This document shows positions 1-8,697 of a stretch of 64,000 nucleotides of DNA, piece after piece. The position numbers and the translations under genes were made by a program. Each line of letters opens with the position of its first letter. The stretch's first letter is position 1. The notes beneath the pieces are model-generated. The model saw only the letters and a program-made list of their open reading frames with translations. It made no database searches and was not told the DNA's origin. Source of the stretch: an uncultured Prevotellaceae bacterium (GTDB taxonomy: Bacteria > Bacteroidota > Bacteroidia > Bacteroidales > Bacteroidaceae); assembly GCA_937898415.1 (NCBI GenBank), contig CALDLA010000050.1, positions 16,481 through 80,480 of the forward strand, given 5' to 3'.

Positions 1-68
1 ATGAAATTTCGTGATTATCCCATGTTGCGTTTTATTTCACCCAATTCTAACATTTTTCCTCTTTTTTC

Positions 69-100
69 TTTGTCAGTTCAATTATATTCATTATCTTTGC
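69..100 (+). promoter_or_regulatory. Bacteroidetes-type promoter for the BspA-like gene
   Basis: TTTG at 69-72 and TATCTTTGC at 92-100 are separated by 19 bp, which matches the sigma-ABfr consensus of Bacteroidetes (TTTG, 19-21 bp, TAnnTTTG). It would start transcription near position 107 and leave a leader of about 230 nt before the BspA-like gene. Confidence 0.6.
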
Positions 101-338
101 CCCTGACTTCTGACTGCCCGTTTGTAGGGGTGGGAGTGAGTCACGACATTGTGGAACAGTCCCGTAGCGGTCGCACGCTGGAGTTTCATCACTCCAAAGT
201 GCCATACAAAGCGGGGCAAAAGGACGTTTCTTAACTCGGCAGAATAAGTTTCTCCCACGTCTTTTTGTTTCCATCTTTCAACGTAAGTATTACCGCCAAC
301 GCTGTGGGAGCAGTAGGCAGAAAACCTAAAAGCGAAAC
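101..338 (+). promoter_or_regulatory. Long structured 5' leader of unknown class
   Basis: This stretch lies between the promoter and the start codon at 339. It has no convincing ORF. CTCCCAC (252-258) can pair either with the upstream run GGGTGGGAG (about 128-136) or with GTGGGAG (304-310), so two mutually exclusive folds are possible. A small hairpin GGAGT/ACTCC lies near 180-195. I do not recognise a known riboswitch. Confidence 0.35.
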
Positions 339-3300
339 ATGAAACGGACAGGCATGAGAATCTTTCTACTCGCCGTGCTTCTTTGCATAGCTGAAACCCC
401 TGCAGCAGCGCATGACATTGCAGTTAAGAATGACGATGGTAAGACCATCTATTACAACTTTATCAAAGACAATACAGAATTGGAAGTGAGTTATCAGGGA
501 AGTAGTTCTTCTTCTTCTTACTATGAATATACTGGTAATGTCATTGTTCCACAAACAGTCAATTACAATGGTAAGACCTACCCTGTGACTAGCATCGGAG
601 AGTCTGCGTTTTACTGGTGCACAAACCTGACGAGCGTCACCATACCCAAGTCTGTGACCAAAATCGGAGAGAATGCGTTTTATGAATGTAGTAGCCTTAC
701 AAGCATAGAAATCCCGAATTCTGTGACTAGCATCGGAGAGTCTGCGTTTAACAATTGTAGCGATCTGACAAGCATAGAAATCCCAAACTCCGTGACCAGC
801 ATCGATAAAGATGTGTTTGAGAATTGTGGAAGTCTAACAAGCATAGAAATCCCTAACTCAGTGATCAGCATCGGAGAGTCTGCGTTTCACTGGTGCACCA
901 ACCTGACGAGCGTCACCATACCCAAGTCTGTGACCAGCATCGTTCATTCTGCATTTGAGGGTTGCACCAGCCTGACAAATATCATTGTTGATAGCGGGAA
1001 TAGCGTGTATGACTCCCGTGAAGGGTGCAATGCCATCATCGAGACAGAATCAAATACCTTATTTTGGGGCTGTCAGAATACTATTATTCCCTCCAGCGTG
1101 ACCAGCATTGGAGAGGGCGCGTTTTATGAATGTAGTAGTCTGACAAGCTTAGAAATCCCTAATTCTGTGACCAGTATCGGAAAGTTTGCGTTTTATGAAT
1201 GTAGTAGTCTGACAAGCTTAGAAATCCCTAATTCTGTGACCAGTATCGGAAAGTTTGCGTTTTATGAATGTAGTAGTCTGACAAGCTTAGAAATCCCTAA
1301 TTCTGTGACTAGCATTGGAGAGCATACATTTTATGAATGTAGTAGTCTAACTAGCATAGAAATCCCTAACTCTGTGACCGATATCGGAAAGTTTGCGTTT
1401 TATGAATGTAGTAGTCTGACAAGTATAGAAATCCCGAATTCCGTGACCAGTATCGCAGGGTCTGCGTTTTCTGGATGTAGTAGTCTGACAAGCATAGAAA
1501 TCCCGAATTCCGTGACCAGTATCGCAGGGTCTGCGTTTTCTGGATGTAGTAGTCTGACAAGTATTATTGTTGATAGCGGAAACGGTGTGTATGACTCCCG
1601 TGAAGGATGCAATGCCATCATCGAGACAGAATCAAATACCTTAATTTGGGGCTGTCAGAATACTATTATCCCCTCCAACGTGACCAGCATCGGAGAGTAT
1701 GCGTTTTCAGGTTGTAGCAATTTAACAAGCATAGAAATCCCTAACTCTGTGACCCATATCGGAAGTTCTGCGTTTTCTTACTGTAGCAGTCTAACAAGCA
1801 TAGTAATCCCAAACTCTGTGACCGGCATCGTTGGAGCTGTGTTTCAGAACTGTAGCAGTCTGACAAGCATAGTAATCCCTAACTCTGTGACTGATATTAC
1901 TATTTTTGCTTTTTGGGGCTGCAACAGCCTGACAAATATCATTGTTGATAGCGGAAACAGTGTGTATGACTCCCGTGAAGGATGCAATGCCATCATCAAG
2001 ACACAATCTAACACCTTATTTATTGGCTGTCAGAATACTGTTATTCCCTCCAGCGTGACCAGCATAGGAGCGTATGCGTTTTTTGGCTGTAGCAATCTAA
2101 CAAGCATAGAAATTCCTAACTCTGTGACCAGCATCGGAGATCTTGCGTTTAATTGGTGTACAGGATTGACCGCTATTACCATCCCCGGCAGCGTGACGAT
2201 CATTGGAAAATCGGCTTTTAATAATTGTAATTTAAACTCCGTAACATCATTCATAGCAGAACCTTTCAAAATATCTTGGTGGGATGTGTTTTTTGGCAAC
2301 AACTCACCAACTTTGTATGTTCCTGCTTTTGCATTAGAAACTTATAAGCAGACTGAAGGCTGGCGTGATTTTACCAATATTCTGCCTATTTCATCAACAA
2401 TATCAACAATAGCCCTACAAGTCAAGAACGAGGCAAACGAGGAACTTTCCGAAGGAGTGAGTATTACTTGGTATGATAAAGCTAAAAGTCAGATAGGAAC
2501 AGGTAGCACAATCGGTGGTATCAGTGATGGCGACACGGTGTATTATTCTGTTACGCTCAATGAGAGATTAGGTCGCTTGTACCGCGAGGTACACTATCAG
2601 CAAGCAGTGAATGATGGTAACCCTGTCGTTTGCCAGTTAGTGCCTATAGAGACAGTGCAGCTGCATGGACAAGTGTTGGCCATGGGCACAGAGGTGGCAC
2701 ATGCCGACGTCAGTATTACGCAGTGGCTGAATGGTCGATATGTACAGACCATGCAGACAAAGACTGATGGCGATGGGCAGTTCACTGTGGAAGCGAAGAA
2801 CGATTCGACGGAAATCGTAGTGCAATTCGAAGGCTACACAGACTATCAATTGACCCAACGGAGCATTGGCAGCGGTGACGTGGGAACACTCTACTTGGAG
2901 CCAGTGAAAGGTAAGGTGATAGCTGTCAGTCTGAGTTATCAGGAATCTGCGGCTGAGGGCACAGAGCCAATAGTGCAAGATTGGTATAGCGACACAAGGA
3001 ATGTGGCATATACCTTATATAATAATACAAAGGGTAAAGACCTGACCGACTTCTCCATGCAGCAGGGAAACATCGTACTATCGGCTGGAACCGATATAGG
3101 TGACCGCATCAGCGTGACAGCGCATAGTCTGAACGGGAAATTTGCTGACGTGAGTGCAGAGGCCACCATTGCTGCTAATGACACAGCAGAGGTGAGTTTG
3201 CGATTGATAGCCTATGGTGGTGTGGACGTCAGTTACAGTCAGAAGCGCGACGAGCGACTATTAGCCATGCTTTACGATGCCGATGGAAAGTTGGTTGCCC

Positions 3301-6300
3301 GTAGCACTTTTACTGGATATAATACCTCGTTCAGCCAACTGTCGGCGGGTCGCTATACATTAGTAACCATGGGCAGCGGGAGTGGTGTCAACAGTGTTGC
3401 AACGTTAGACGACCTTGCCCTGATGGGATTGGCCGAAGGCACTGATTATGCCGTGAACAATCTGACGGTGAGTGACGGTGTGTTGACAAACGTCTATGTG
3501 GAGAGTGTGCCAGAGATGGATGCCAGCAAGTTTGAGCTGACGTCTGCCAATACATCGTATCTGCCCAATAAGACACAGACCACAGCAGGGCAACTGATGA
3601 CAATGACGGTCCGTTTGGGCTTCCTGCCACAGTACACAGGGCAGATAAGCAATGTACAGTTGGTAGTCACTATTCCTGAAGGCTGTGTGTTTATTGATAA
3701 CTCGGTGTGTGTAGGCACAACTATAAAATCCTATACACTGAACGGAAACAGGCTGACTATTCCGCTCAATGAGGATGAGACAGACAGCCGCGTACATTTC
3801 TGCCTTATACCAACTCAAAGCGGCACCTTTAGCAGCACAGCGTTGGCCGTGTATGATTATCAGGGTGAGCGAACACAGACAATTGGAACTGCATTATTTG
3901 AAGCCACGGGAGAAGCGATTTATGTACCCTTAGCGACAAGGGAGAAAACGATAACAGTCAGTGGCGTGTCGGCTTCAAAGTCAGAGGTGGACATTTACGA
4001 TGGCGGGCATTTAATAGGGACTACTATTGCCAAAGCGGATGGAACATGGAACGTGGAATGTGAACTGCATAATGCTTACAATCTTACTACCCACGAAATC
4101 TACGCTCAGTATCGCAGTACGTATCAGCAAATCGTGGTGAAGACCGCTACCCAAGAGTGTCTGTATGACAGGGTGGTAGTGGCAAAGTCGGTGACGATGA
4201 CTTTTTACAACGGATGGCTGAAGAAAATTGTAGATGTGACATTCGATTTTGAGAATGGCACAATCAGCAACAATTCCTATCAGTTCTATACGTCTACTGA
4301 CTTTACCTTTGTTGCCGACTTGACCGCTAACAACAATACGTCAGTCAACGGTGTGACCTTCTATGTCCACACTACTCAAAAAGAGGTACGACAGCTGAAA
4401 GGCTTCTTCGACGAGAAACTGAGCCGATGGGTTGCCGTCAGTAAGTTCGACAGCAACAATCTGCCGGTGAATGTGAGTATGGATGTGGAGGCAAACATCA
4501 ATGCTGTTGAACCATTGGCAGACACACAGCAGTCTTATGACATTCTGGAAGAAGTCCAGCATTATGCAGCCACTGATATAGAAGAGAATAAGGAGATTGA
4601 CAGACTGGATGCCGAGATAGCGGCAGAATTAGACAAAGACAATGTGGATGCAACTCCTGTTAAAGCACTCATCAGCCAATATGCAGGATTTGATTTCGAT
4701 AGTGATGACATGGAAGCTATTGCTCCAGAGGAATTCGAAGAGCGGATGCTACTGATGGAGGAAAACATAAGTCTTCTTTTGAAGGATATAGACGACTTTC
4801 TGGGCGAGGATCTCGAGGACTACGACAAATACTATACCAGTGAGGATACATTGAGTGACGGTCGCAAACTGACAAAGCAGGTGGCAAGCTGTGAAGGACT
4901 TACTGTTAAAGAGTTGACAGACAAAGGTTATCAGCAGATACCATCAACAGACGGAGTGCTGCTTTATTATTCCAGTGAGGACTTCTGCGAATATGTGGAT
5001 TTCAAGAGCGATATCAGGTACCGCTTTACCTATAGCGAGACAGGCATGGCTCGTAGCATAAAAAAAGCCGCAGTTCCTTCTAATTGGGATGCGATATGGA
5101 ATGGCATCCAGAGGGCCTACCAAAATGCTTTGGCTGACAGAGACAATCTTAATAGGATCTTGAACCAAGCTAACGATATAAGACGGCGAAATTTGGACCG
5201 TATAGATTTTGAAGAAAGGGAATGTAGAAGCTTGCTGAATATGGTGGAAAACGATTTGAGAAGAGAATTTAATTTCACTCAGTTCCGCAACAGACAGACA
5301 TTACTGCGTCAACTTAACCATATTGAGAGGCGAAGAGCCAGACTGATGCGAGTACCCAATAGAATTAGTAGGTCATATAATGTCATCAATCAGTTAAATC
5401 AAGTAATTGAAATATACCAGAGATTGACAGTGAATTACCACAGAATTCGCAACTTTAGTATTGGGGAATGTATACGTAAAAAGAATCCTACAGCATGTGA
5501 GTTGTTAGAGAAACAGCTTACTAATGTGACTCAGAGCTACAGGAACTATGCCGTATGGCGTATTAGCATGTATGCTACTCAATTAATTACAAACGTATGG
5601 TTTGGTCGCGTGCCTGCCGTGAATATCTTGTTAGGCATCTTACAAGATGCAGCCGTTAATATTCGCGACAACCAATTTGACAATGATGTTACCATAAAGC
5701 TGAACCAGCTTTATCAGCAAAATGAATATGCAGAGAAAAGGTGTAGCAAGAAAGAGGATGACGAAGAAGAGAATCCGGAAGAAGAAAAGGCTATCCCCAA
5801 GGATTTAGCCCCTGAACCTACAACCAAAGATGTTACCCCTATCCACGACCCTTCCGGCTATGTCTATGAGGCAGTGACGAGCAACCGGCTTCCGGGCGTG
5901 ACGGCCACCATCTACGAACAGGAGGCGGACACGACGCCGTGGGATGCTGAAGATTATTCGCAGGTGAACCCGCAGGTGACCGACGAAACTGGACTGTACC
6001 GATGGGACGTGCCAATGGGCAACTGGCAGGTGCGCTTCGTGAAGGAGGGCTATGAGACCGTGCAGACTGAGTGGCTGCCCGTGCCTCCGCCACAACTGGA
6101 AATCAATATCCCGATGTCTCAGGGTGTTGCTCCTAAGGTGACGAAAGCTTACGGTACGGAGAGCGGCATCACGATGACATTCAGTAAGTATATGCGTCCG
6201 GCAACGATAGAGGAGAACGACTGGGTGACTGCTCAGATAGAGACCCCATCGCCTCTGCGGACAGGAGACAATGCCGCCAATGCTGGAGACGCCGTGACGG

Positions 6301-7754
6301 GCAGTCTTGATATGGTGGACTTGGAGGAAGACCCGTACACCAGCCAGTCGTATGCCTCGAAGGTGATGCTCGTGCCCGAGAAACCGCTGAAAGCCGGCGA
6401 CGTGGTGCTGCTGACGGTGAAGAAGGACGTGGAGAGCTACTGCGGCGTGACGATGGTCGCTGATCAGACGCTGCATGTGGTGATAGAGCCTGACATGGGC
6501 ATACAGGTGGATTCCTTGATAGTGGTTGACTACGGCAGTACCCACACCTTGGACGTGACGGTCAGCCCGGCTTCGGCTACGGCGGGCAAGGTGCTGCAAG
6601 TGATGACGACCTCGCCACTGATAGCGTCGGTAGACCATCAGGAGGTGACGCTCGACGCCGAAGGTCACGGTCAGATTGTAGTTGGCGGTGAACTGCCTGG
6701 CAGTGCCTCAGTGCAGATAGTCTTGCCAGAGGCCGACCTACAGGCTTCGACGGAGGTATATGTGGTGAGAGGCGAGACTGTGGCTCACAAGCCAAAAGCA
6801 TCGAAGCCTACGGAAAGTACTGTGGAGCGCGGTTTCCAGTTGAAATTAACGACCAGCACGGCAGGAGCCACCATCTACTACACGCTTGACGGTAGTGACC
6901 CCACCGAATCGACAACACGGAAAACCTACAACGCCCCCATTGTATTGAGGGATGATGTTACAGTGAAAGCCGTTGCCACTCGTGACGGCCTTAAGGACAG
7001 TCCAGTTGGTGAGTTTGTCTACACCGTCATCAGCAACGAAGTAGTGATAGACGAGATGGCGACGACGGTGCCAGAATCGGTAGATGATGCTGATGTGAGG
7101 GTGAAGCGCACTATGGACGGCGGAGTGTGGAGCACGCTGGTGCTTCCTTTCGACATGAGCGACACGCAGGTGAAGACGGTATTCGGCAGCGATGTTCAAA
7201 TTGCACAGTTTACTGGATGGCGGACGACGGAGCGTGACGGAAACGGACAACCGACAGCCATTGAGGTGAACTTCAGCAGAACGTCGTCCATTACAGCCAA
7301 CGTGCCCGTGATCATCAAGGCTACAAGGAGTATCAGTGAGTTTGCGGTTGATTATGTTAACGTAAATGCTGAAACGCTGCCTGCGGTGAATGTTGGCAAC
7401 GAGGTGAGCGGCACGGCGGGCAGCTTCACGGGTAGCTATGTGCCTATGACACTGCCAAAGGGAAGTCTATTCCTATATGATAACAAGTTCTACTACTCTG
7501 TAGGTAAGACACAGATGAAGGGGCTCCGTGCGTTCTTCAACTTCCAGGAAGTGCTGAGTGAGATGGCGATAGCCGAAAGCCGCGTGAAGATTGTGATTGA
7601 TGGCAGCGATGCGACGGGTATCAATGACGTGACGGCAGACAGCGACGGAAACTACTATAACCTGCAAGGTTTGCGGGTGAAGAAGCCTCAAGGCAAGGGC
7701 GTCTATATAGAGCGCTCGGAAGGCAAGAATGGTAAGAAAGTCATCAACAAATAA
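339..7754 (+). CDS. BspA-like leucine-rich-repeat surface protein, 2471 aa
   Basis: The product is a giant secreted or surface protein. Residues 1-24 form a signal peptide ending in AAA-HD. Residues about 75-650 are LRR_5/BspA repeats of 23 residues (consensus LTSIEIPNSVTSIGESAF), interrupted three times by a module containing VYDSREGCNAI. Later come a carboxypeptidase-regulatory-like beta-sandwich (about 775-850), beta-rich adhesin-like sequence, a charged helical stretch (about 1590-1790), another regulatory-like domain (about 1838-1925), a chitobiase C-terminal-type domain (about 2160-2230, motif IYYTLDGSDPT) and a Prevotella-style tail (YNLQGLRVKKP, about 2430). BspA-like proteins are known as adhesins; binding to host or diet ligands is an inference here. 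Base composition becomes more GC-rich after about 5850, suggesting a mosaic origin. The start at 339 is chosen for the signal peptide; MRIFLL at 354 is an alternative. Confidence 0.9.
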   Translation: MKRTGMRIFLLAVLLCIAETPAAAHDIAVKNDDGKTIYYNFIKDNTELEVSYQGSSSSSSYYEYTGNVIVPQTVNYNGKTYPVTSIGESAFYWCTNLTSVTIPKSVTKIGENAFYECSSLTSIEIPNSVTSIGESAFNNCSDLTSIEIPNSVTSIDKDVFENCGSLTSIEIPNSVISIGESAFHWCTNLTSVTIPKSVTSIVHSAFEGCTSLTNIIVDSGNSVYDSREGCNAIIETESNTLFWGCQNTIIPSSVTSIGEGAFYECSSLTSLEIPNSVTSIGKFAFYECSSLTSLEIPNSVTSIGKFAFYECSSLTSLEIPNSVTSIGEHTFYECSSLTSIEIPNSVTDIGKFAFYECSSLTSIEIPNSVTSIAGSAFSGCSSLTSIEIPNSVTSIAGSAFSGCSSLTSIIVDSGNGVYDSREGCNAIIETESNTLIWGCQNTIIPSNVTSIGEYAFSGCSNLTSIEIPNSVTHIGSSAFSYCSSLTSIVIPNSVTGIVGAVFQNCSSLTSIVIPNSVTDITIFAFWGCNSLTNIIVDSGNSVYDSREGCNAIIKTQSNTLFIGCQNTVIPSSVTSIGAYAFFGCSNLTSIEIPNSVTSIGDLAFNWCTGLTAITIPGSVTIIGKSAFNNCNLNSVTSFIAEPFKISWWDVFFGNNSPTLYVPAFALETYKQTEGWRDFTNILPISSTISTIALQVKNEANEELSEGVSITWYDKAKSQIGTGSTIGGISDGDTVYYSVTLNERLGRLYREVHYQQAVNDGNPVVCQLVPIETVQLHGQVLAMGTEVAHADVSITQWLNGRYVQTMQTKTDGDGQFTVEAKNDSTEIVVQFEGYTDYQLTQRSIGSGDVGTLYLEPVKGKVIAVSLSYQESAAEGTEPIVQDWYSDTRNVAYTLYNNTKGKDLTDFSMQQGNIVLSAGTDIGDRISVTAHSLNGKFADVSAEATIAANDTAEVSLRLIAYGGVDVSYSQKRDERLLAMLYDADGKLVARSTFTGYNTSFSQLSAGRYTLVTMGSGSGVNSVATLDDLALMGLAEGTDYAVNNLTVSDGVLTNVYVESVPEMDASKFELTSANTSYLPNKTQTTAGQLMTMTVRLGFLPQYTGQISNVQLVVTIPEGCVFIDNSVCVGTTIKSYTLNGNRLTIPLNEDETDSRVHFCLIPTQSGTFSSTALAVYDYQGERTQTIGTALFEATGEAIYVPLATREKTITVSGVSASKSEVDIYDGGHLIGTTIAKADGTWNVECELHNAYNLTTHEIYAQYRSTYQQIVVKTATQECLYDRVVVAKSVTMTFYNGWLKKIVDVTFDFENGTISNNSYQFYTSTDFTFVADLTANNNTSVNGVTFYVHTTQKEVRQLKGFFDEKLSRWVAVSKFDSNNLPVNVSMDVEANINAVEPLADTQQSYDILEEVQHYAATDIEENKEIDRLDAEIAAELDKDNVDATPVKALISQYAGFDFDSDDMEAIAPEEFEERMLLMEENISLLLKDIDDFLGEDLEDYDKYYTSEDTLSDGRKLTKQVASCEGLTVKELTDKGYQQIPSTDGVLLYYSSEDFCEYVDFKSDIRYRFTYSETGMARSIKKAAVPSNWDAIWNGIQRAYQNALADRDNLNRILNQANDIRRRNLDRIDFEERECRSLLNMVENDLRREFNFTQFRNRQTLLRQLNHIERRRARLMRVPNRISRSYNVINQLNQVIEIYQRLTVNYHRIRNFSIGECIRKKNPTACELLEKQLTNVTQSYRNYAVWRISMYATQLITNVWFGRVPAVNILLGILQDAAVNIRDNQFDNDVTIKLNQLYQQNEYAEKRCSKKEDDEEENPEEEKAIPKDLAPEPTTKDVTPIHDPSGYVYEAVTSNRLPGVTATIYEQEADTTPWDAEDYSQVNPQVTDETGLYRWDVPMGNWQVRFVKEGYETVQTEWLPVPPPQLEINIPMSQGVAPKVTKAYGTESGITMTFSKYMRPATIEENDWVTAQIETPSPLRTGDNAANAGDAVTGSLDMVDLEEDPYTSQSYASKVMLVPEKPLKAGDVVLLTVKKDVESYCGVTMVADQTLHVVIEPDMGIQVDSLIVVDYGSTHTLDVTVSPASATAGKVLQVMTTSPLIASVDHQEVTLDAEGHGQIVVGGELPGSASVQIVLPEADLQASTEVYVVRGETVAHKPKASKPTESTVERGFQLKLTTSTAGATIYYTLDGSDPTESTTRKTYNAPIVLRDDVTVKAVATRDGLKDSPVGEFVYTVISNEVVIDEMATTVPESVDDADVRVKRTMDGGVWSTLVLPFDMSDTQVKTVFGSDVQIAQFTGWRTTERDGNGQPTAIEVNFSRTSSITANVPVIIKATRSISEFAVDYVNVNAETLPAVNVGNEVSGTAGSFTGSYVPMTLPKGSLFLYDNKFYYSVGKTQMKGLRAFFNFQEVLSEMAIAESRVKIVIDGSDATGINDVTADSDGNYYNLQGLRVKKPQGKGVYIERSEGKNGKKVINK
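1122..1580 (+). repeat. 69-bp tandem repeats coding LRR units, some identical
   Basis: The word TTTTATGAATGTAG recurs at 1122, 1191, 1260, 1329 and 1398, exactly 69 bp (23 codons) apart. The units at 1122-1190 and 1191-1259 are identical at every base by eye. A second near-identical pair with CGCAGGGTCTGCG lies at about 1440-1580. Such identity at silent positions points to recent slippage or recombination. Confidence 0.9.
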
Positions 7755-7766
7755 AAGGATATAGTG

Positions 7767-7937
7767 ATGAAAAAGACATATATAGCACCATCCATTGAGT
7801 GGATGCCCATACAGGCAGCAGAAATTATCTGCGCCAGCGGCGTTGAGGGTGATATTGGCATTGAGTTTGGCGGCATTGACGGCGAGGGCATACTGCCACC
7901 AGCCTCCCGTCAGGAATTTGACATGTTGCCATTGTAG
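7767..7937 (+). CDS. Small companion protein, 56 aa, unknown function
   Basis: An intact 57-codon ORF starts 12 bp after the stop of the BspA-like gene and is probably cotranscribed with it. It begins MKKTYIAPSIEWMPIQAAEI, followed by a cysteine (ICASG) and an acidic glycine-rich tail. From memory, short proteins with the same MKKTY-IxP-xxE opening and a mid-protein cysteine are frequent in Prevotella, often beside large surface proteins; their function is unknown to me. It has no signal peptide and no membrane segment. Coding is likely because the frame, spacing and family-like N-terminus agree. Confidence 0.65.
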   Translation: MKKTYIAPSIEWMPIQAAEIICASGVEGDIGIEFGGIDGEGILPPASRQEFDMLPL

Positions 7938-8003
7938 TTATTTGAACACTTGTAAATAATTCGGATAAAGCTCTTATTTTCTTCTGAAGATACCCTCAAA
8001 TTG

Positions 8004-8062
8004 TTGAGTCGACTCATTCAATCAAATGAGTCGACTCGTTGGATTGAATGAGTCGACTCAAC
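8004..8062. repeat. Array of three GAGTCGACTC palindromes at 22-bp spacing
   Basis: The perfect 10-bp palindrome GAGTCGACTC occurs at 8006-8015, 8028-8037 and 8050-8059, spaced exactly 22 bp. The two 12-bp spacers (ATTCAATCAAAT and GTTGGATTGAAT) are near reverse complements, so the whole array is itself a dyad centred on the middle unit. It lies in non-coding DNA downstream of the small companion ORF. Confidence 0.9.
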
Positions 8063-8200
8063 TCTTCGAACGAATTAATTGAAAGAAATATACTTGGTGT
8101 GATATTGTCAAGATTTCTGACGGAATTACATCTAAAGCAGAAAGAACCACTAAAATCGTTAAACTACACAGTAAAAGTCACATGAAGATATGCCGTTTGT

Positions 8201-8309
8201 TTTTGCGTAAAGGCGAGGATATTTTGCGTACAGGCGCAAGGTGTTTTGCGTATAGGCGCAAGGTGTTTTGCGTATAGGCGCAAGGTGTTTTGCGTATAGG
8301 CAAAAACGA
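8201..8309. repeat. Array of five TTTTGCGTA..GGCGCAAGG units at 22-bp period
   Basis: TTTTGCG recurs at 8201, 8222, 8244, 8266 and 8288, with spacings 21, 22, 22 and 22 bp. The central units read TTTTGCGTATAGGCGCAAGG, and each contains the small dyad TTGCG/CGCAA. The first and last units are degenerate, as is usual for array edges. No ORF covers it. The spacers are not unique, so it is not a CRISPR. Confidence 0.9.
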
Positions 8310-8479
8310 GTTAACCTATGTCCTTTGACCTAGAAACATAGGCTCTTGCACCAACGAAGCCTTATCCAATCCCCTCAGAAGCTAGTTGTAATATAAGTAC
8401 CATACATCGTTCCGACGAGACGGTAATGCCTCGTGCGTACCGTTTTCATCATTTCACCCCATTTTTCTGTTTTATTATA

Positions 8480-8667
8480 CTTTTCCTAAGGAGAAGAAGA
8501 TTCCAAAAGTTCTCCACCATGGTAAGACGTACTGGAGTAAGCAGCACGTCGATAAACATTTTGCCAAACACATCGAGAACAATAACATCGTTGAATGGTA
8601 TTCCGTTCAGGACATGATGGAGAAGTTTAATATGCACATAATGTCAAACTTGAAAAAAGTGTCATAG
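8480..8667 (+). pseudogene. Remnant of excisionase-type HTH protein
   Basis: Frame 1 from about 8480 to the stop at 8665-8667 reads KTYWSKQHVDKHFAKHIE and then EWYSVQDMMEKFNM. From memory this matches the Bacteroidales excisionase-like helix-turn-helix family, in which KTYWSKQHVDEHF precedes a second EEWYSVQEIMEKF winged-helix unit. Neither the N-terminus nor the rest of the second domain is present, and the frame ends in unrelated sequence (MSNLKKVS). It therefore looks like a decayed fragment of a mobile-element accessory gene beside the defence operon. Confidence 0.55.
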
Positions 8668-8697
8668 CATCACAATTACCACAATTGCCTATTGCAA

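Larger units (their letters stand above)
7938..8479. other. Non-coding stretch between surface-protein genes and HTH remnant
   Basis: Apart from the two 22-bp arrays, this stretch holds a hairpin CCTATG/CATAGG near 8316-8341 and a dyad GGTA/TACC near 8420-8440. I see no convincing gene, tRNA or terminator. A 63-codon frame beginning at 8426 is not supported as coding. Confidence 0.6.

Noticed and set aside
1..234. 77-codon plus-strand frame at the window start
   Set aside because: It runs through a clear promoter (69-100) and a structured leader, has no family-like sequence and ends far before the BspA-like gene.
5805..6668. Long 287-codon minus-strand frame inside the BspA-like gene
   Set aside because: It is His/Arg-rich, opposite to a well-supported coding frame in a GC-rich stretch; a shadow frame.
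8004..8309. CRISPR-like array
   Set aside because: Units are 10-bp palindromes with short, repeated spacers of 12 bp; no unique 30-bp spacers and no cas genes.
8426..8617. 63-codon plus-strand frame
   Set aside because: A different frame over the same DNA gives the recognisable HTH remnant; this one has no family-like features.
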